Shown piece by piece: positions 1 through 11,040 of a stretch of 64,000 nt of DNA; position 1 is the stretch's first letter; each line of letters starts with the position of its first letter. The notes below the pieces were generated by a model. It made no database searches and was not told where the DNA came from. It saw only the letters and a program-made list of their open reading frames with translations. The position numbers and the translations under genes were made by a program. Source of the stretch: Capsicum annuum (Eukaryota > Streptophyta > Magnoliopsida > Solanales > Solanaceae); the NCBI RefSeq assembly GCF_002878395.1, contig NC_061111.1:30420469-30484468 (forward strand), written 5' to 3'.

Positions 1-3000
1 GTGTTCTTCATTCAGAGCCTCCAGTTTTTTGATGATGTCCTTTGAAGTGTAAGGTAAATCCCCATGAAACATCACAATCGATGCACCTGAAAATTTAATA
101 ATTGGATAGTTAAGCCTTTTATGGGAATTTAAATCATAAAGCAGATAAAGATGAAGAACTTTATAATAGTAATTTCTAGATAGGTTCTAGATAAAAACCT
201 GTGCCATCGATTGCATGACTTGTGCCATCATTTTTCCCCAGTCTCTTGTAGAGGAAACAGCCCCAGAAACACATAAGTGCCACCAAAAGCAGCGCACCCA
301 CAGTGGCAGATGCACTAATAAGCAGTCGACCATTCTTACTTTGGTTTTGGGCTGAGAAACATGGAAAGTATGAGATATTACCATGAAACATGAAAGGAAG
401 GAAGTGAAATGATGAAAAGAAAAAAAACAGAGAAACAAAAGAAGCACTAGAAAAGGTTATGCATCCAAAGGCAAGTAACTATTTCATCAGGTCATGCTCT
501 CAATACATAGTGCTTCTACCTAATGAATCCAAATACGTAAATGATTCCGCCATTTGAAGCAAAAAGTTTTCTTGCTAGAACCTATGAACAAATTCTTCAC
601 AAATATCATTTGAGATTCTAGTCAATAAAAATTACACAAAATCAAAAGGCAGTTGTAGCTATTGCAGTACAATGAGTAACCCCCATATATTAGAAAATTA
701 AGAATATGAAAATACAGAGACGAGCCAAAAAGAATGTAAGCTAGTTCTTCCAGTTTTAGAAGAACAAAGAAATCTAGAATACCTACAAAAACAATAATTT
801 ATACTAGTCATGTTCTCTTGTCTACTTCTAAACTGTTTTTGTCTTGAGCCGGGGGTCTATCGGAAACAACCTCTCTATCTCACCTCTAAGGTAGTGGTAT
901 GGACTGCGTACACTTACCTCCCCAAACCCCACTTTGTGGGAATATACTTGGTATGTTGTTGTTGTTGTTATGTTCTCTTGTCTACTTGAGTAGGAAATTC
1001 TGAAAAGGACAAGTTGTTATCTTTAGCAGCTGAAAGGCTAAGAATCCTTTTTTTGAGACCGCCAAATCTGTTGGGTCCATTAGGACCAACCGCAACCTTA
1101 AAAACTAAGGGATAATGGGTCCACCCCTCTACTCCTTTCCACTTAAATACCAGGCTTATTTCAAATGGCGCAGGGATGGAACTTGTGACCCAAGTCACAA
1201 GTCCCTCAACCTTTGCCACTTGAACTAAGCCCTGGAGGCAAATGATTCTGTCACAAGGAGTTCTTGAGTAGATGAGAAATGATTCAGTCAATATTAGCAT
1301 ATGCCCTCACCCTTACCGACAGAAAATTGGACTTGATATCTGAATACTATTTTATGTTGATAATGGGTAAACATTTACCTGAAACCGGGGAGCCAGCAAC
1401 TGAAGAACCTCCAGTGTTACAGTCCCGACTGACTTGCTTGCCACACAAGTTACGATTTCCAAGAAAGCTGTCATAAATTTAAAATCAGAAATCATGTAAA
1501 TCAAGCCAACCAGTGCTTACTTTGTCAATTAAACTTTTAGGTCAAAATCATGTCGGGCAGCCATTTTGTGCACATGGAAATCCATAACAATTCTTTCTCC
1601 CCTTTCCAATAATAGGTACTACTCAAGATTCAAGAAATCACTGTATCAAAAGCAAATGGATGTATCAAATGTTACGACTACATACCCTTCATTTCATTAA
1701 TACCCAATTAACTAACCAGTGTGGCTAAGGACTTTCAAGAATTTGAGGACCTCAATCCTAATTTCAAATGCAATTGACCATTAAGCCAACACCCTCAGTG
1801 TCATCCCAGAATTAATCAAAATTATTTTTGGTGGATTCCTAAAAACAAACAGTTGGGTAACAAGAGGACACTGATATTTGAAAAAAGAAATAATATGGAG
1901 TTGATAATGATGCTGCAAACGATATAGACATACATTATCTATGTCAACAATACATAAACCAAGCAGAGTATCTGAGGAAAGAAATGATTATAAGTAATAC
2001 AGATAATATAGATGCTTTGAAAATTCAAATGCACTTAACAAGAAGGAATTTTTGTATTGGTGTTACTTACGAATCATTTCCAAATTTGGCAAGGTTTCCA
2101 TCTGAAGGTATTTCACCAACCAAGAAATTTGTTGACACATTGCTGTTAAAACAACAAAGATTAATTCCGAGGCGCAACCCTCACCCCTTGAGTGACGTTT
2201 AACACTTTTAAGTTATTGGTTACGTCAAAAAAAACTTATAGAGCACTCACAAACTGCCAAGACTATTCAGCTTGCCAAGGGATGGTGGAACACCTCCACT
2301 GAGAGTGTTGCTTGAAAGATCTCTGGCAAAAGTAACAAAACCAACATCAATTGGTTGTACTGTAGAAGCAACTACTAAGCTCAACAATCTATCACTTGTG
2401 CAGAACTGAGATAGGTCAATTAGATTTGCATCTCAGGTTACAAGCATATAAAAGGTAATAAGAAAATTTCATCCAGATTAAATCAAACTCACAAGAGAAA
2501 ATGACACTTTTTCCTATGTTAAACCCTCTTTCTTTTTTTCAATAAACTGCTCTGTAAAGCCCTTTTTATTTCTCAATTAGGTTTCATTCCATTTCCTGGA
2601 ACAGTAAAGAGGTAAAATATGCATGAATTTCCTTTGCTCTTTAATGGGAAAAGAAAGGTTGCACCAGTATAGAAAGAAAAACATTCAGGCCAGGTCCCTA
2701 AGATATGAGACATGTAGAAGAATTTGGTTGATATGATGGTCCCTCTTCACTATAAATCCTGCCAGCTAATTCATGAAATCCTCCAGTTATCTCAGACCAC
2801 AATGATGCTACACTGTGAAGCACCAGTTATTGCATCAGTAGAGAAGATGATACCACCATGGGGCATACAAGTAACTCTAGACAATGGAGCAATGACAACA
2901 GAACAAATGAATCTCCAGCTGCCTCTTGTTCGAAGACTCTTCATGGTCAGAGGGAGGGAAAATGCACGAGAAGGATGTTCAAATTAGCAAGGAAGATGAC

Positions 3001-6000
3001 AGGATAGCAGGGTAGAGGCTGGGTCATTTAGGACAATGGAGTGTAGTAACAATCAACATAAGAAAAATACACCTTCATGTCTTAAAAAGTAAAAAGTAGA
3101 ATAGAAGCTCATACGGCAAGCATACAGTTGAATTTGAGTTTGTGTGAGATGAAGGAACAGGCAAAAGCGTGATTATTTGGCACTGAGAAGAAGGGTAGGA
3201 TGGAATTGATAAAGCAAAACCTAACGAAGGGCTGACTGCAAGTAGTAGAACCACAGAGCAACAAGAATCTAATTGCAATGATAAGTTTTTGTTTCTACTT
3301 AGTTTTCATATGAGCTGAGGGGAAGTAGAACCACTTTTGACTGAAAATGGCATTTGAACCTCCAACATATATGGTTGAAGGTGTGTAAGCTCACCGAGGT
3401 ATTAGTTTTAGAAAGTGCAAACTTTCAAAAGTCAAAAATGGAAAAGGTTGTATCTTTTATTCTAGGGTTATCTATATAATGATAGATATTTTAGTTGCAT
3501 GGGTACAGTCATTTACAAAAACCTAATGTTATCCAAATATCATGCTTGCATATGCAAATTAAGGTGAACAGACCATGCAGGAGCTTGAGATCTGTAGAAC
3601 AGCATGCACATAAAATAGAATCAAAATATGAGACAGAAAGTCTTACAGATGCTCAAGCTCAGGAAGGTTTCCCAAATCAGCAGGAATCCACCCGCTTAAA
3701 TAATTACCCTGTAGAAACCTGCATAAAAGAAATAAAAATCCAAGAAAATTAGCTAGCATGTCCATGATTAACTTTGTAATTTCAAATTCTAAAGCAACAC
3801 CAACCAAAACAGACGCTCAAACCACTCTAGAACATATCAAAAACAAAATACAGCTTTAGTTGGGTTTTTTTTTTTTTTTTTTAAAAGAATACAGCTTTAG
3901 TTTGTCCGATTTGACATTTCAAGATTAGTAGCATACAAGGACTACAACACCTATCAATGGCAAGATGGCTGTGCAACATGAACGGAGATGAAGTGACTAA
4001 TCTATACATGAACTAAAAGAGTATGAAGATAAAATGTGGCCACTCTCCATAGGGATATTGAATGTTGCACTCAACTTTGTATGCCCAAAACAACAACAAC
4101 AAACCCAGTATATTCCCACATAGTGAGGTCTGGGGAGGGTAAAATATACGCAGTCCATACCACTACCCCCGAGGGAGTAGAGAGGCTGTTTCCGATAGAC
4201 CCCCGGATCAAGACGAAGGACCGTAGACCAAAAGGCGAGCAAAATGATAAAATAACAGAGAAGCATGATCCACAAAAAAGAAGTGCAATTACCCAACCAA
4301 AGACCCCCCTCCCCCAAATCTAGAACTACCAACCAAGCTACGCCTAACCCTCCTACTTACAGACTACGACTCGACCACACACCTTAGCCTCTAACTTTGT
4401 ATGCCCAAACTCTACAAAACAAAATGCCATTTACTGTTTGTATAAGTATCCTTGTTACTTCGCAAAAGGAGGATCGACCATAATATCATGCATAAATTCT
4501 GTTAATGACTGATCATAAAATTCCAACCATTGTATTAATGCAAGTTCCCTCCGAAAATTGAGTCATGACTCATAAGGATATGGTGTGGTTCAGGATTAGT
4601 ATGGTTCAGATGGTAGTGAGGTTAAGGGGAAGAAGGAAGAGGTGGGAGGTGGGAGGTGGGACTGTGGAGCAGCTGAAAATGGAATATTGTATCCCCAGGA
4701 AGTCCTCCAATAGCATTTAAACTATGTTGGAGTTCTTCATATTCACACAAGCGCTTCCATTTCAAAAAATATTCACACAAGTGCTTAATAGCAGAAACTC
4801 AAGCACCTCAATAATAGAATAGAATTACTTATGCAGGACACGCCAAAGAAGTTCATTGCAAAACTTACAAAGATTTCAGCTTTGTACAATTTCCCAATGT
4901 AGGAGGTATTGTCCCATAGAAATTATTGTCATGAAGAGCTCTGCATTTGTGGAGACTTGTGTTAGCATAATATAGTGGTACTGAAAATACGTAAAAACCG
5001 AGAATAGGAGGGAAAAGAAGCATACAGAAACTGCAACTGGTCTAGCTTCCCAATATCGGGTGACAAATATCCACTCAGTTTGTGATTAGGAAGGCTTCTG
5101 GATGATGAGAAGACAAAAATTGTAGTAGTTAATAAAATAGTAGACCTCAATATGAAATAAGGTACGTTAGAAGCAAAGTATCAGTGTGTTCCAAGTTAAA
5201 TTAGTTCAATATAAAATATGGAAAGCAACTCATATCTTAAATACAAAATTTCTTAGAGGCAAAGTTTTGCAGTGATACTCAGATGAAGATACCAAATTCA
5301 GGTCATTTGACAAGTAGCACTGTTAAATGGTGCTAGAGGATCAGCCCTACAGAAATGCAACATAATGTGATCGAAAACCATTTCCACATACAGTCAAGCA
5401 GCTGTAATTCAGTTCTACAAGATCAAATATCCACTTTGATCCAGAAATTATTGTATCTCAACTACTGGGGATTCTCAGCATTTCATATAGTGCTATTTTA
5501 AATCAAAATGTTTCAGATATTTCAGAATTATGGAGCCCAAAATAAATGTGTTAAAAGTAACTAGAACCACAAAAATGCCATCACCAGCAGAGATGTTTTA
5601 ACAATAATACAGATACTCACAAAGATGTAACTCTCTTTGATTTTGGGTCACATTGTACTCCTTTCCAGCCACATGGGTCAGAATCTTCTGGTCTCCACTT
5701 CTCAAGAACGCCATCAGAACCAGTTATTGAGATCCTAAAATTGACAAGTGCTTGACCTGCAAAGATGTAGAAAAGAATAGAGTATGGACTAAATCGTAAC
5801 TCTTACAAGATGGAACAAGCTTCAGATATTAATCAATTATCAAGTGAGGCAGTCTAGTATTACATTCATGTAATGTATAAAGTAACAACTGAAAAGAAAC
5901 TCAACAGCATTAGAACATCAGAAGATTGCAAAAATCCAATTATTGAGGGAAACACGCTTCAATGAAAATCACCCCACAATCATCTCAACTGAATAACAGA

Positions 6001-6266
6001 AATATACTGGCCCTTTATTTGGGAAACTGGCAAAGAAACTAGACCTGTTATATCATCTAGATCAAGCATGTTAAATATCTTATCATACTCTCACCAATTA
6101 AAATCACTTAGCTCATGGCCTGTAACTAAATAGACAAATTCTGAAGAAAAGAGTATAGTAGCATCATACCATCAGGATTGAGTGCTAGCGCAAATCTTGA
6201 GAAAATGCAAAGCAACAGCACGCTTAAAAACAACAGATCCGGAGTTTTCAAAGAGAAGCTGCCCAT
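1..6266 (-). CDS. FEI1: FEI1/FEI2-type LRR receptor-like kinase, N-terminal half (partial, 10 coding exons)
   Basis: The gene encodes a plasma-membrane leucine-rich-repeat receptor kinase. Arabidopsis FEI1/FEI2 regulate cell-wall (cellulose) synthesis and root cell expansion. Exons I place, in gene order: 6266-6170, 5756-5621, 5097-5026, 4940-4869, 3718-3647, 2322-2251, 2142-2071, 1467-1379, 351-199 and 86-1. All junctions are GT-AG and the phases agree, giving 307 codons. The start ATG at 6266 is followed by a signal peptide (core [18 protein letters not shown]). Exon 2 holds the LRR N-cap ([17 protein letters not shown]). Five 72-bp exons each encode one LRR. Then come the [12 protein letters not shown] cap, the transmembrane segment within [19 protein letters not shown], and the conserved juxtamembrane block [12 protein letters not shown]...[15 protein letters not shown]. 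The kinase domain begins just outside the window. Length up to this point matches FEI1 closely. FEI1 and FEI2 cannot be told apart here. No frameshift or stop is seen. Confidence 0.95.
828..969 (+). mobile_element. 5'-truncated RTE-LINE/TS-type tail in a FEI intron
   Basis: The insert contains the conserved tail TTGAGCCGGGGGTCTATCGG, then GGTATGGACTGCGTACAC, and ends in a GTTGTTGTT repeat. It is flanked by an 18-bp direct repeat ATGTTCTCTTGTCTACTT at 810-827 and 970-987, which proves a target-primed insertion. There is no tRNA head, so it reads as a truncated RTE LINE tail rather than a complete SINE. It lies in the intron between FEI exons 8 and 9. Confidence 0.85.
1045..1245 (-). mobile_element. 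tRNA-derived SINE (SolS-like)
   Basis: On the minus strand there is a box-A-like TTAGTTCAAGTGGCAAAGG and a box-B-like GGTCACAAGTTCCATCC with tRNA-like spacing. The body is about 130 nt and ends in a short A tract (AAAAAAAGG, about 1047). The target duplication was not resolved. The family name is by analogy with Solanaceae SolS elements. Confidence 0.5.
4090..4392 (-). mobile_element. 5'-truncated RTE-LINE/TS-type element in a FEI intron
   Basis: The insert is in minus orientation: it begins on the plus strand with (CAA)n, followed by the tail GTCTGGGGAGGGT and the reverse complement of TCTATCGGAAACAGCC. It is flanked by a 17-bp direct repeat AACTTTGTATGCCCAAA at 4073-4089 and 4393-4409. At 303 bp it is longer than the 828 copy and shows more of the RTE 3' untranslated region. 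Confidence 0.85.
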
Positions 6267-6396
6267 CTCGGCGTTGATCGAGCATAATAAGGCTACTGAA
6301 AAACATCTGGCAGACTAGGCTGCGCTGCGGTTCCCTCGGACATACAGTAAACAAGATGTAACACCCAGAAACCAGCAATAGGAAATGAGAAATGCT
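6267..6396 (-). other. probable 5' UTR part of the FEI start-codon exon
   Basis: Immediately upstream of the ATG, a pyrimidine-rich acceptor-like stretch on the minus strand ends TTCCTCCAG at about 6397. It could start this exon and give about 130 nt of leader. A second possible acceptor (GATGTTTTTCAG, near 6297) would make the leader shorter. The choice between them is inference; transcript data would settle it. Confidence 0.45.
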
Positions 6397-6737
6397 CCCT
6401 GGAGGAACACAAACAAAGCAAAAGATATTAGAAAGAATCCTGTAACGATCAAGAACTATTATGAATGAAATAATGAAGAAATACTTAGACAAAAAATGTA
6501 AAGATATTCTCACACATCGGTGCACATCATTTCCTACTGTTTTGACACTACACTGATATGTAGTTGGCACTTCTGACTTACAAAAAGCGAACGGAAAACA
6601 TTAAATTATCCTCTGGAATCATGTACGCCAAGTGAAGGCTACATCTGGCAATCTAGAATAACTTACAAAACATAGAGTTGGAAGGTCATACCAAAAAAAT
6701 TACTAGTCTTCCATTGTACTTTTGCGACCCAAGACTC

Positions 6738-7660
6738 TTAGGGATCGTTTGGTAGGGTGTATAAGAATCAGTGTTTTAAAAGCCGTTCGCGGGGAGAGCC
6801 TCAAGGCGAGGCATAGACAAGACACACCGAGGTGTTATAGGGAGGCGAAAGTATCGAAAGGCGTACGCCCCACGATTTAGGGTGTTCGCAAGTATCGAAA
6901 GGCATACGCCCCACAATTTAGGGTGTTTGCCTAAGCATTGGAGTGCAAGTCCAAAAAAATTACTATGAAATTCCTAATTTAAACGTAATACTAAAATATT
7001 TGATTTTTAAATACTTAAATACTCAAATCAAAAGTAAAAGAAAACTTACAAGTCACATTTTCAAATGTATTTGCCGGTGGGTATCAACGGTGCCGCTACT
7101 CAAGAAGGTACTTGGAACACACTTTCTACTTCCTAGTTCCTTTCTTTTCTTTCAGTTCTTTTGAAGTCACAAACTAACTAATTTTCAAGTTGTTTACTTT
7201 TTTTCTCTCTTTTAAATATACGATATGTGGTAAATTTGGTGATTTATCTCTTTTAAAATACTTATTTCTAATTATATTAATTTATAAATATTAAAAATTA
7301 AAGGATCCATGGGGCTTATGCCTCATCACCTCGGGGCTTACGCCTCACCACGTACCAGGTAAAACGCCTTGCCTTACGCCCCCCCAATTAAAAATAAGGT
7401 GTATTAGGAAAATTGAGATTAGTTATGCTAGGAATAGTTGTGCTGAGATTATTTCTTACACAATTTGATATTAATGGCCCTGGTATTGCTAATGCCATGG
7501 ATTGCTATGTTTAGTTATACACCCTGTAATACTGGATAGAATGTGTACTAATGCATGTATTAGTTATACATACGTTGAAAACACTACCAAAAAGGTACTA
7601 AATCATACCATGGTTAATACATGTATCATTTCTCAAATACATCCTACCAAATGACCCCTT
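6738..7660. mobile_element. composite MITE: outer TIR pair with an inner GC-rich insertion
   Basis: Outer ends are GGGATCGTTTGGTAGGGTGT at about 6741 and the inverted form CATCCTACCAAATGACCCCT at about 7640-7659. Inside, from 6769 to about 7390, lies a different element starting CAGTGTTTTAAAAGCC. It has several copies of GGCGTACGCCCC/GGGGCTTACGCCTC-type sequence and resembles the CAG-ended hAT-like element at 10261. Its right end is not clean. Boundaries of the inner insert are approximate. Confidence 0.45.
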
Positions 7661-7767
7661 ACTTGATAACCAAATAACTTCAGTACATCTATTATAGAAT
7701 ACAGAAAAAAAAAATTCCAATAAGTAGAATACAGAAAAAAAATTTAGTTGAGAAAAATTCAGCAAAA

Positions 7768-7871
7768 AAGGAAACAGCCTCTCTACCTCCACGAGGTTAG
7801 GTGTAAAGTCTGCATACACTTTACCCTCACACACCCCGTTTATGAGATTACACTGAATATGTTGCTGTTGT
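7768..7871 (+). mobile_element. RTE/TS-type tail fragment, unit A copy
   Basis: Short tail (GGAAACAGCCTCTCTACCTC ... ATTACACTGAATATGTTG) ending in a GTTG repeat. It is flanked by AAAATTCAGCAAAA (7754-7767) and AAAATTCAGTGAAA (7872-7885). It was present before the local duplication, because the paralogous copy sits at the same place in unit B. Confidence 0.75.
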
Positions 7872-7997
7872 AAAATTCAGTGAAATGATAGAAATATACA
7901 TAAACTGTGTGACCTCTTACTGGATAGCCAATAACTTCAGTACATCTATTATAGAATAGAGAGAACATTTTTGTACGATAAGTAGAATACAGAGAAC

Positions 7998-8151
7998 TGC
8001 CATGTGATCAGGAGGTCACGGGTTCGAGCCGTGAAAACGGTCCCTTGCAGAAATGAGAGGTGAGGCTATGTACAATGGACCCCTGTGGTCCGGACCTTCC
8101 CCGAACCCAACGCATAGCGGGAGCTTTAGTGCACCAGGCTACCCTCTTTTC
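7998..8151 (+). mobile_element. Au-like SINE
   Basis: The tRNA-like box B GGTTCGAGCC is followed by a body containing CCGGACCTTCCCCGAACCC, CGCATAGCGGGAGCTTTAGT and GCACCAGGCTACCCTCTTTT, the hallmark of the plant Au SINE. It is flanked by a perfect 14-bp repeat AGAATACAGAGAAC (7984-7997, 8152-8165). The head is shortened: no convincing box A is visible. Confidence 0.85.
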
Positions 8152-8174
8152 AGAATACAGAGAACAAATTTAGT

Positions 8175-8459
8175 AGCCGTTTGGCCATAGAAATTTTTTT
8201 CTTTTTTCCGAAAAATTATTTCACTTTAGTGAAAAAAGTGAAAACACGTTGCGTTTGTCCATGAATTTTCCAACTCCAATTCCGGAAAATTATTTGAAAA
8301 AGTGAAAACAAGTTTTACTTGTTTTTCACTTTTTTCACTCATACGTCTCACACAATTTCAAAAACAACTTTAATTTATATTCATGGCCAAACACAACTCC
8401 AACTCCAACTTCATCTTCAACTTCAACTCCAACTCCAGAAAAAAATAATTTTTATGGCA
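8175..8459. mobile_element. MITE with GTTTGGCCAT end, unit B only
   Basis: It begins AGCCGTTTGGCCAT and carries internal runs of CTCCAACTCCAACT and TTTTTCACT, like the MITE at 9048. The unit A sequence AAATTTAGT-TGAGAAAA is the empty site for the unit B sequence AAATTTAGT-[element]-TGAGAAAA. The right terminus is eroded. Confidence 0.7.
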
Positions 8460-8477
8460 TGAGAAAATTCAGCAAAA

Positions 8478-8576
8478 GTGGAAACAGTCTCTCTACCTCC
8501 ACGAGGTTAGGGGTAAAGTCTGTGTACACTACCTCCCCACACCCGGTTTATGAGATTACACTGGGTATGTTGTTGT
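8478..8576 (+). mobile_element. RTE/TS-type tail fragment, unit B copy
   Basis: Same tail as 7768-7871, here with a perfect 14-bp flanking repeat AAAATTCAGCAAAA at 8464-8477 and 8577-8590. It is a duplicate made by the local tandem duplication, not an independent insertion. Confidence 0.8.
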
Positions 8577-9047
8577 AAAATTCAGCAAAATGATAGAAAT
8601 AAACATGAACTGTGTGAATCAAGGAAGAAGGCTACTGAAGTTTCAAGTTTTCTATTAAGAAGTATAGTCCCTTCTACCTAGATCAAGTTTCAAAGAATGC
8701 TACTTAGCTGCCTGGATCTTGCTGCATTCACGTTACCCACCGCAAGGAGATTGTTAAACCTTCGTTGATAAAGGATACTCATGCCATTCTCATCTTCCTT
8801 TAAACCTCAACTTCGTTATCCATAAGTGCACTATCCAAGAGTTTCCAACTAATAGTCTAAGACTCAACTCTTTATCTTCAGAGAGTAACTACAAACTCCA
8901 GAGCAGGACCATGCTATATACACATAATCCCTTCAGCAAGCAGACTGTAAACAAAATATAATCATGCAACTTCCTTCCAATCAAACTAAAGGTCTAACTG
9001 TCAGGTGTTTATCTTCAGAAAGTGATCATAATTAATCTCCAAACTTA

Positions 9048-9304
9048 GGCCCCGTTTGGCCATGAAAATCATAATTCTCCGGAGTTGGAGTTGGAGTTGG
9101 AGTTGGTCATAAATATAAATTAAAGTTGTTTTTGAAATTTTGTGAGAGAAGTATAAGTGAAAAAAGACTTGTTTTCACTTTTTCAAATACAATTCCAAAT
9201 TGTATTTGGAATTCTCATGGCCAAACACATTATGTTTTCACTTTTTTCACTAAAGTAAAATATTTTTCCGGAAAAAAATTAAAAGTCTTCATGGTCAAAC
9301 GGCT
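9048..9304. mobile_element. MITE with CGTTTGGCCATGA terminal inverted repeats
   Basis: The left end GGCCCCGTTTGGCCATGA pairs with the right end TCATGGTCAAACGGCT. It is flanked by ACTTA on both sides (9043-9047, 9305-9309). The interior has (GGAGTT)n and TTTCACTTTTT tracts shared with 8175-8459 in opposite orientation, so the two are one family. Confidence 0.75.
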
Positions 9305-9564
9305 ACTTAATCTATTCAGTTTCACTTCTCGTCGAAACAGTATGCTAAAGTGAGTGGATATTGTTCCCAAGAAAAGCCTTAGTTTATTGTGGCCAATATT
9401 TGACCAACAGTGTTTAAATTGTTTGGCCAAATATTATCCCCGAATACTAAGAATACGCCATATTACAAATCTTCACCTTGGTCCAGTTTTGGATGATATA
9501 GCTAATATATTCCATCTTCTCCACAAAATCCCTAATGGGCCAAATCAATTTTCATAAATACTAA

Positions 9565-9720
9565 GCAAAGCTTAATCTTGGCAATTGGAGGCTTTGTAAA
9601 CATGTTAGCAAGATTGTCTCTCGTATTGATCTTCTGAGCATAGACCTTTCCTTTATCCGTGGTTTCCCAAATAAAGTGATACTTCACATTGTGTTTCATC
9701 CTCTCATGGTATATCTGTAG
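9565..9720 (-). pseudogene. Ty1/copia RNase H C-terminal relic
   Basis: The minus-strand translation carries the end of copia pol: KHNVKYHFIWE, then KGKVYAQKI, DNLANMFTKP and a truncated tail. This matches the 'KYHFIRE...GKV...D.LADMFTKPL' signature of plant copia RNase H. No LTRs or upstream pol domains are visible nearby. It is an isolated fragment inside the inferred FEI leader intron. Confidence 0.75.
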
Positions 9721-10252
9721 TCAATGAATGGCACTTTACCTATCGTGTGGAATGAAGACTAAGCTCAACAAGAAGACCAGAATGCCCATTTGGATTAGCT
9801 AAATAAAAGTAGCTTCAAAGCACTTGGGGTTTAAAAGCACTTTTGAAGTGTTGTGGCTGAATTAAAAAAATGCAATTACGTGTTTAAATAGAGGTGCTGA
9901 AACTTAAAACAAGTAGTAGCTGTGTTTGTGAAAAATGTTGATAAGCACTATTTTCTTTTAAAATAATAAAAATGCCATTAAAGTAGTTAACACTAAATAT
10001 GAACTGATTATTGCAAGATTTCAATTCTGGATTGACTTTAGCACAATAAAGTAATTTGTGTTTAAATTTATTTCAAGTTCTAAACTTATTGGATAAAACT
10101 ATTTTAATTTATGACGGCATACTCACACCCTTTAACTATTTTATACCTTGCAGCTTCAACCCCTGTAATGCCTTCTTTTTTCTTGACGAAACCATTTGCA
10201 TCCAACAATTCTCTTTCCTAATGGTGGTTTCACAAGAGACTTGAGTACCATT
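9721..10252. other. intron/intergenic sequence without recognised gene
   Basis: AT-rich. A stretch at 9805-9945 (AAAAGTAGCTTCAAAGCACTT and similar AGCACTT words) resembles the AAGCACTT-rich DNA at 50990-51080 and is probably a MITE fragment. No open frame looks coding. Confidence 0.5.
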
Positions 10253-10260
10253 CTTGTGAA

Positions 10261-10620
10261 CAGCGTTATCAAAGGCACGCTTAAGCCCTAAAGCGAGGCT
10301 CAAAACGTGTTGACACTTCTCCTCGCTTAATATGCGCTTCAGCGTCATCATCAAGGTTCTAAGACATACATTTCATTTCCAATGAGCCTCTTCTGAAAAG
10401 GCAACACTAAACAATTGATATTTCACTTTATCATAATCTTTTCAATTTCTTTGTTCATATATGTATCATTCATGCTTATAATTATTAGTTTTGGACATAT
10501 ATTTGTATGTTTTCTCCCTTTGCACCTTTTTTCATTAAAGCACACGCCTATTTTGCACTTTGTGCTTAAAGTTCCTTAGGACCTTGGAACTTTTTTGAGT
10601 TTTCTGCTTTTGATAACACT
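10261..10620. mobile_element. hAT-like MITE with 8-bp target duplication
   Basis: The left end CAGCGTTATCAAAGGCACGC pairs with the right end GCTTTTGATAACACTG. It is flanked by perfect 8-bp repeats CTTGTGAA (10253-10260 and 10621-10628), the duplication length of hAT transposons. The 360-bp interior has no coding potential. Confidence 0.85.
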
Positions 10621-10628
10621 GCTTGTGA

Positions 10629-11040
10629 AAAGGCTCAATTTCATGATGGTGGTTTCACTAGTCTCATCTGATGGTTCCAACAAAATCATGTCAATCCCCA
10701 TCTTATTAAATACCCAATCAACATGCTTCTCACTTCAGTCAATTAGCAATATCCATGGACTACAGGAATCTGTTTCATGTAGCTAGACAATGAAATTTCT
10801 AATATAACGGCATTCTACCATGTATTACTAGTTCCCAGAATCCTAGTGGCGGCATATGCTTAACCTTTAACTACTCAAACCCTAACCAGAAACCAACCAA
10901 TTACAATCATGAACCAACTATAGGGCAATTAAAAGTACCATTTCCACTTCACCAGAACACATTCAGCCTTTAAGCCAAAAATTCATCTACAGGAACTACA
11001 GAGTTACAGCAATCCCACAAAAAACAGACAAAATACATAA
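10629..11040. other. no gene seen
   Basis: AT-rich sequence inside the inferred FEI leader intron. No repeat or coding signal that I can name. Confidence 0.5.

Larger units (their letters stand above)
7653..8617. repeat. tandem duplication, second unit expanded by two TE insertions
   Basis: Unit A (7653-7910) and unit B (7911-8617) both run from GACC(C/T)CTTACT...ACTTCAGTACATCTATTATAG through an RTE-type tail to GATAGAAATA(T/A)ACAT(A/G)AACTGTGTGA. Unit B additionally contains an Au-like SINE and a MITE that unit A lacks, which accounts for the length difference. Confidence 0.8.

Noticed and set aside
187..447. Alternative 86-codon frame overlapping the FEI transmembrane exon
   Set aside because: A different frame of the same DNA; the FEI frame matches the receptor family and splice phases.
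968..1300. 110-codon minus-strand frame in a FEI intron
   Set aside because: It spans a tRNA-derived SINE and an RTE flank; no conserved protein motif.
7998..8151. tRNA gene (box B GGTTCGAGCC)
   Set aside because: The body and the flanking 14-bp duplication identify an Au-like SINE; no complete tRNA cloverleaf.
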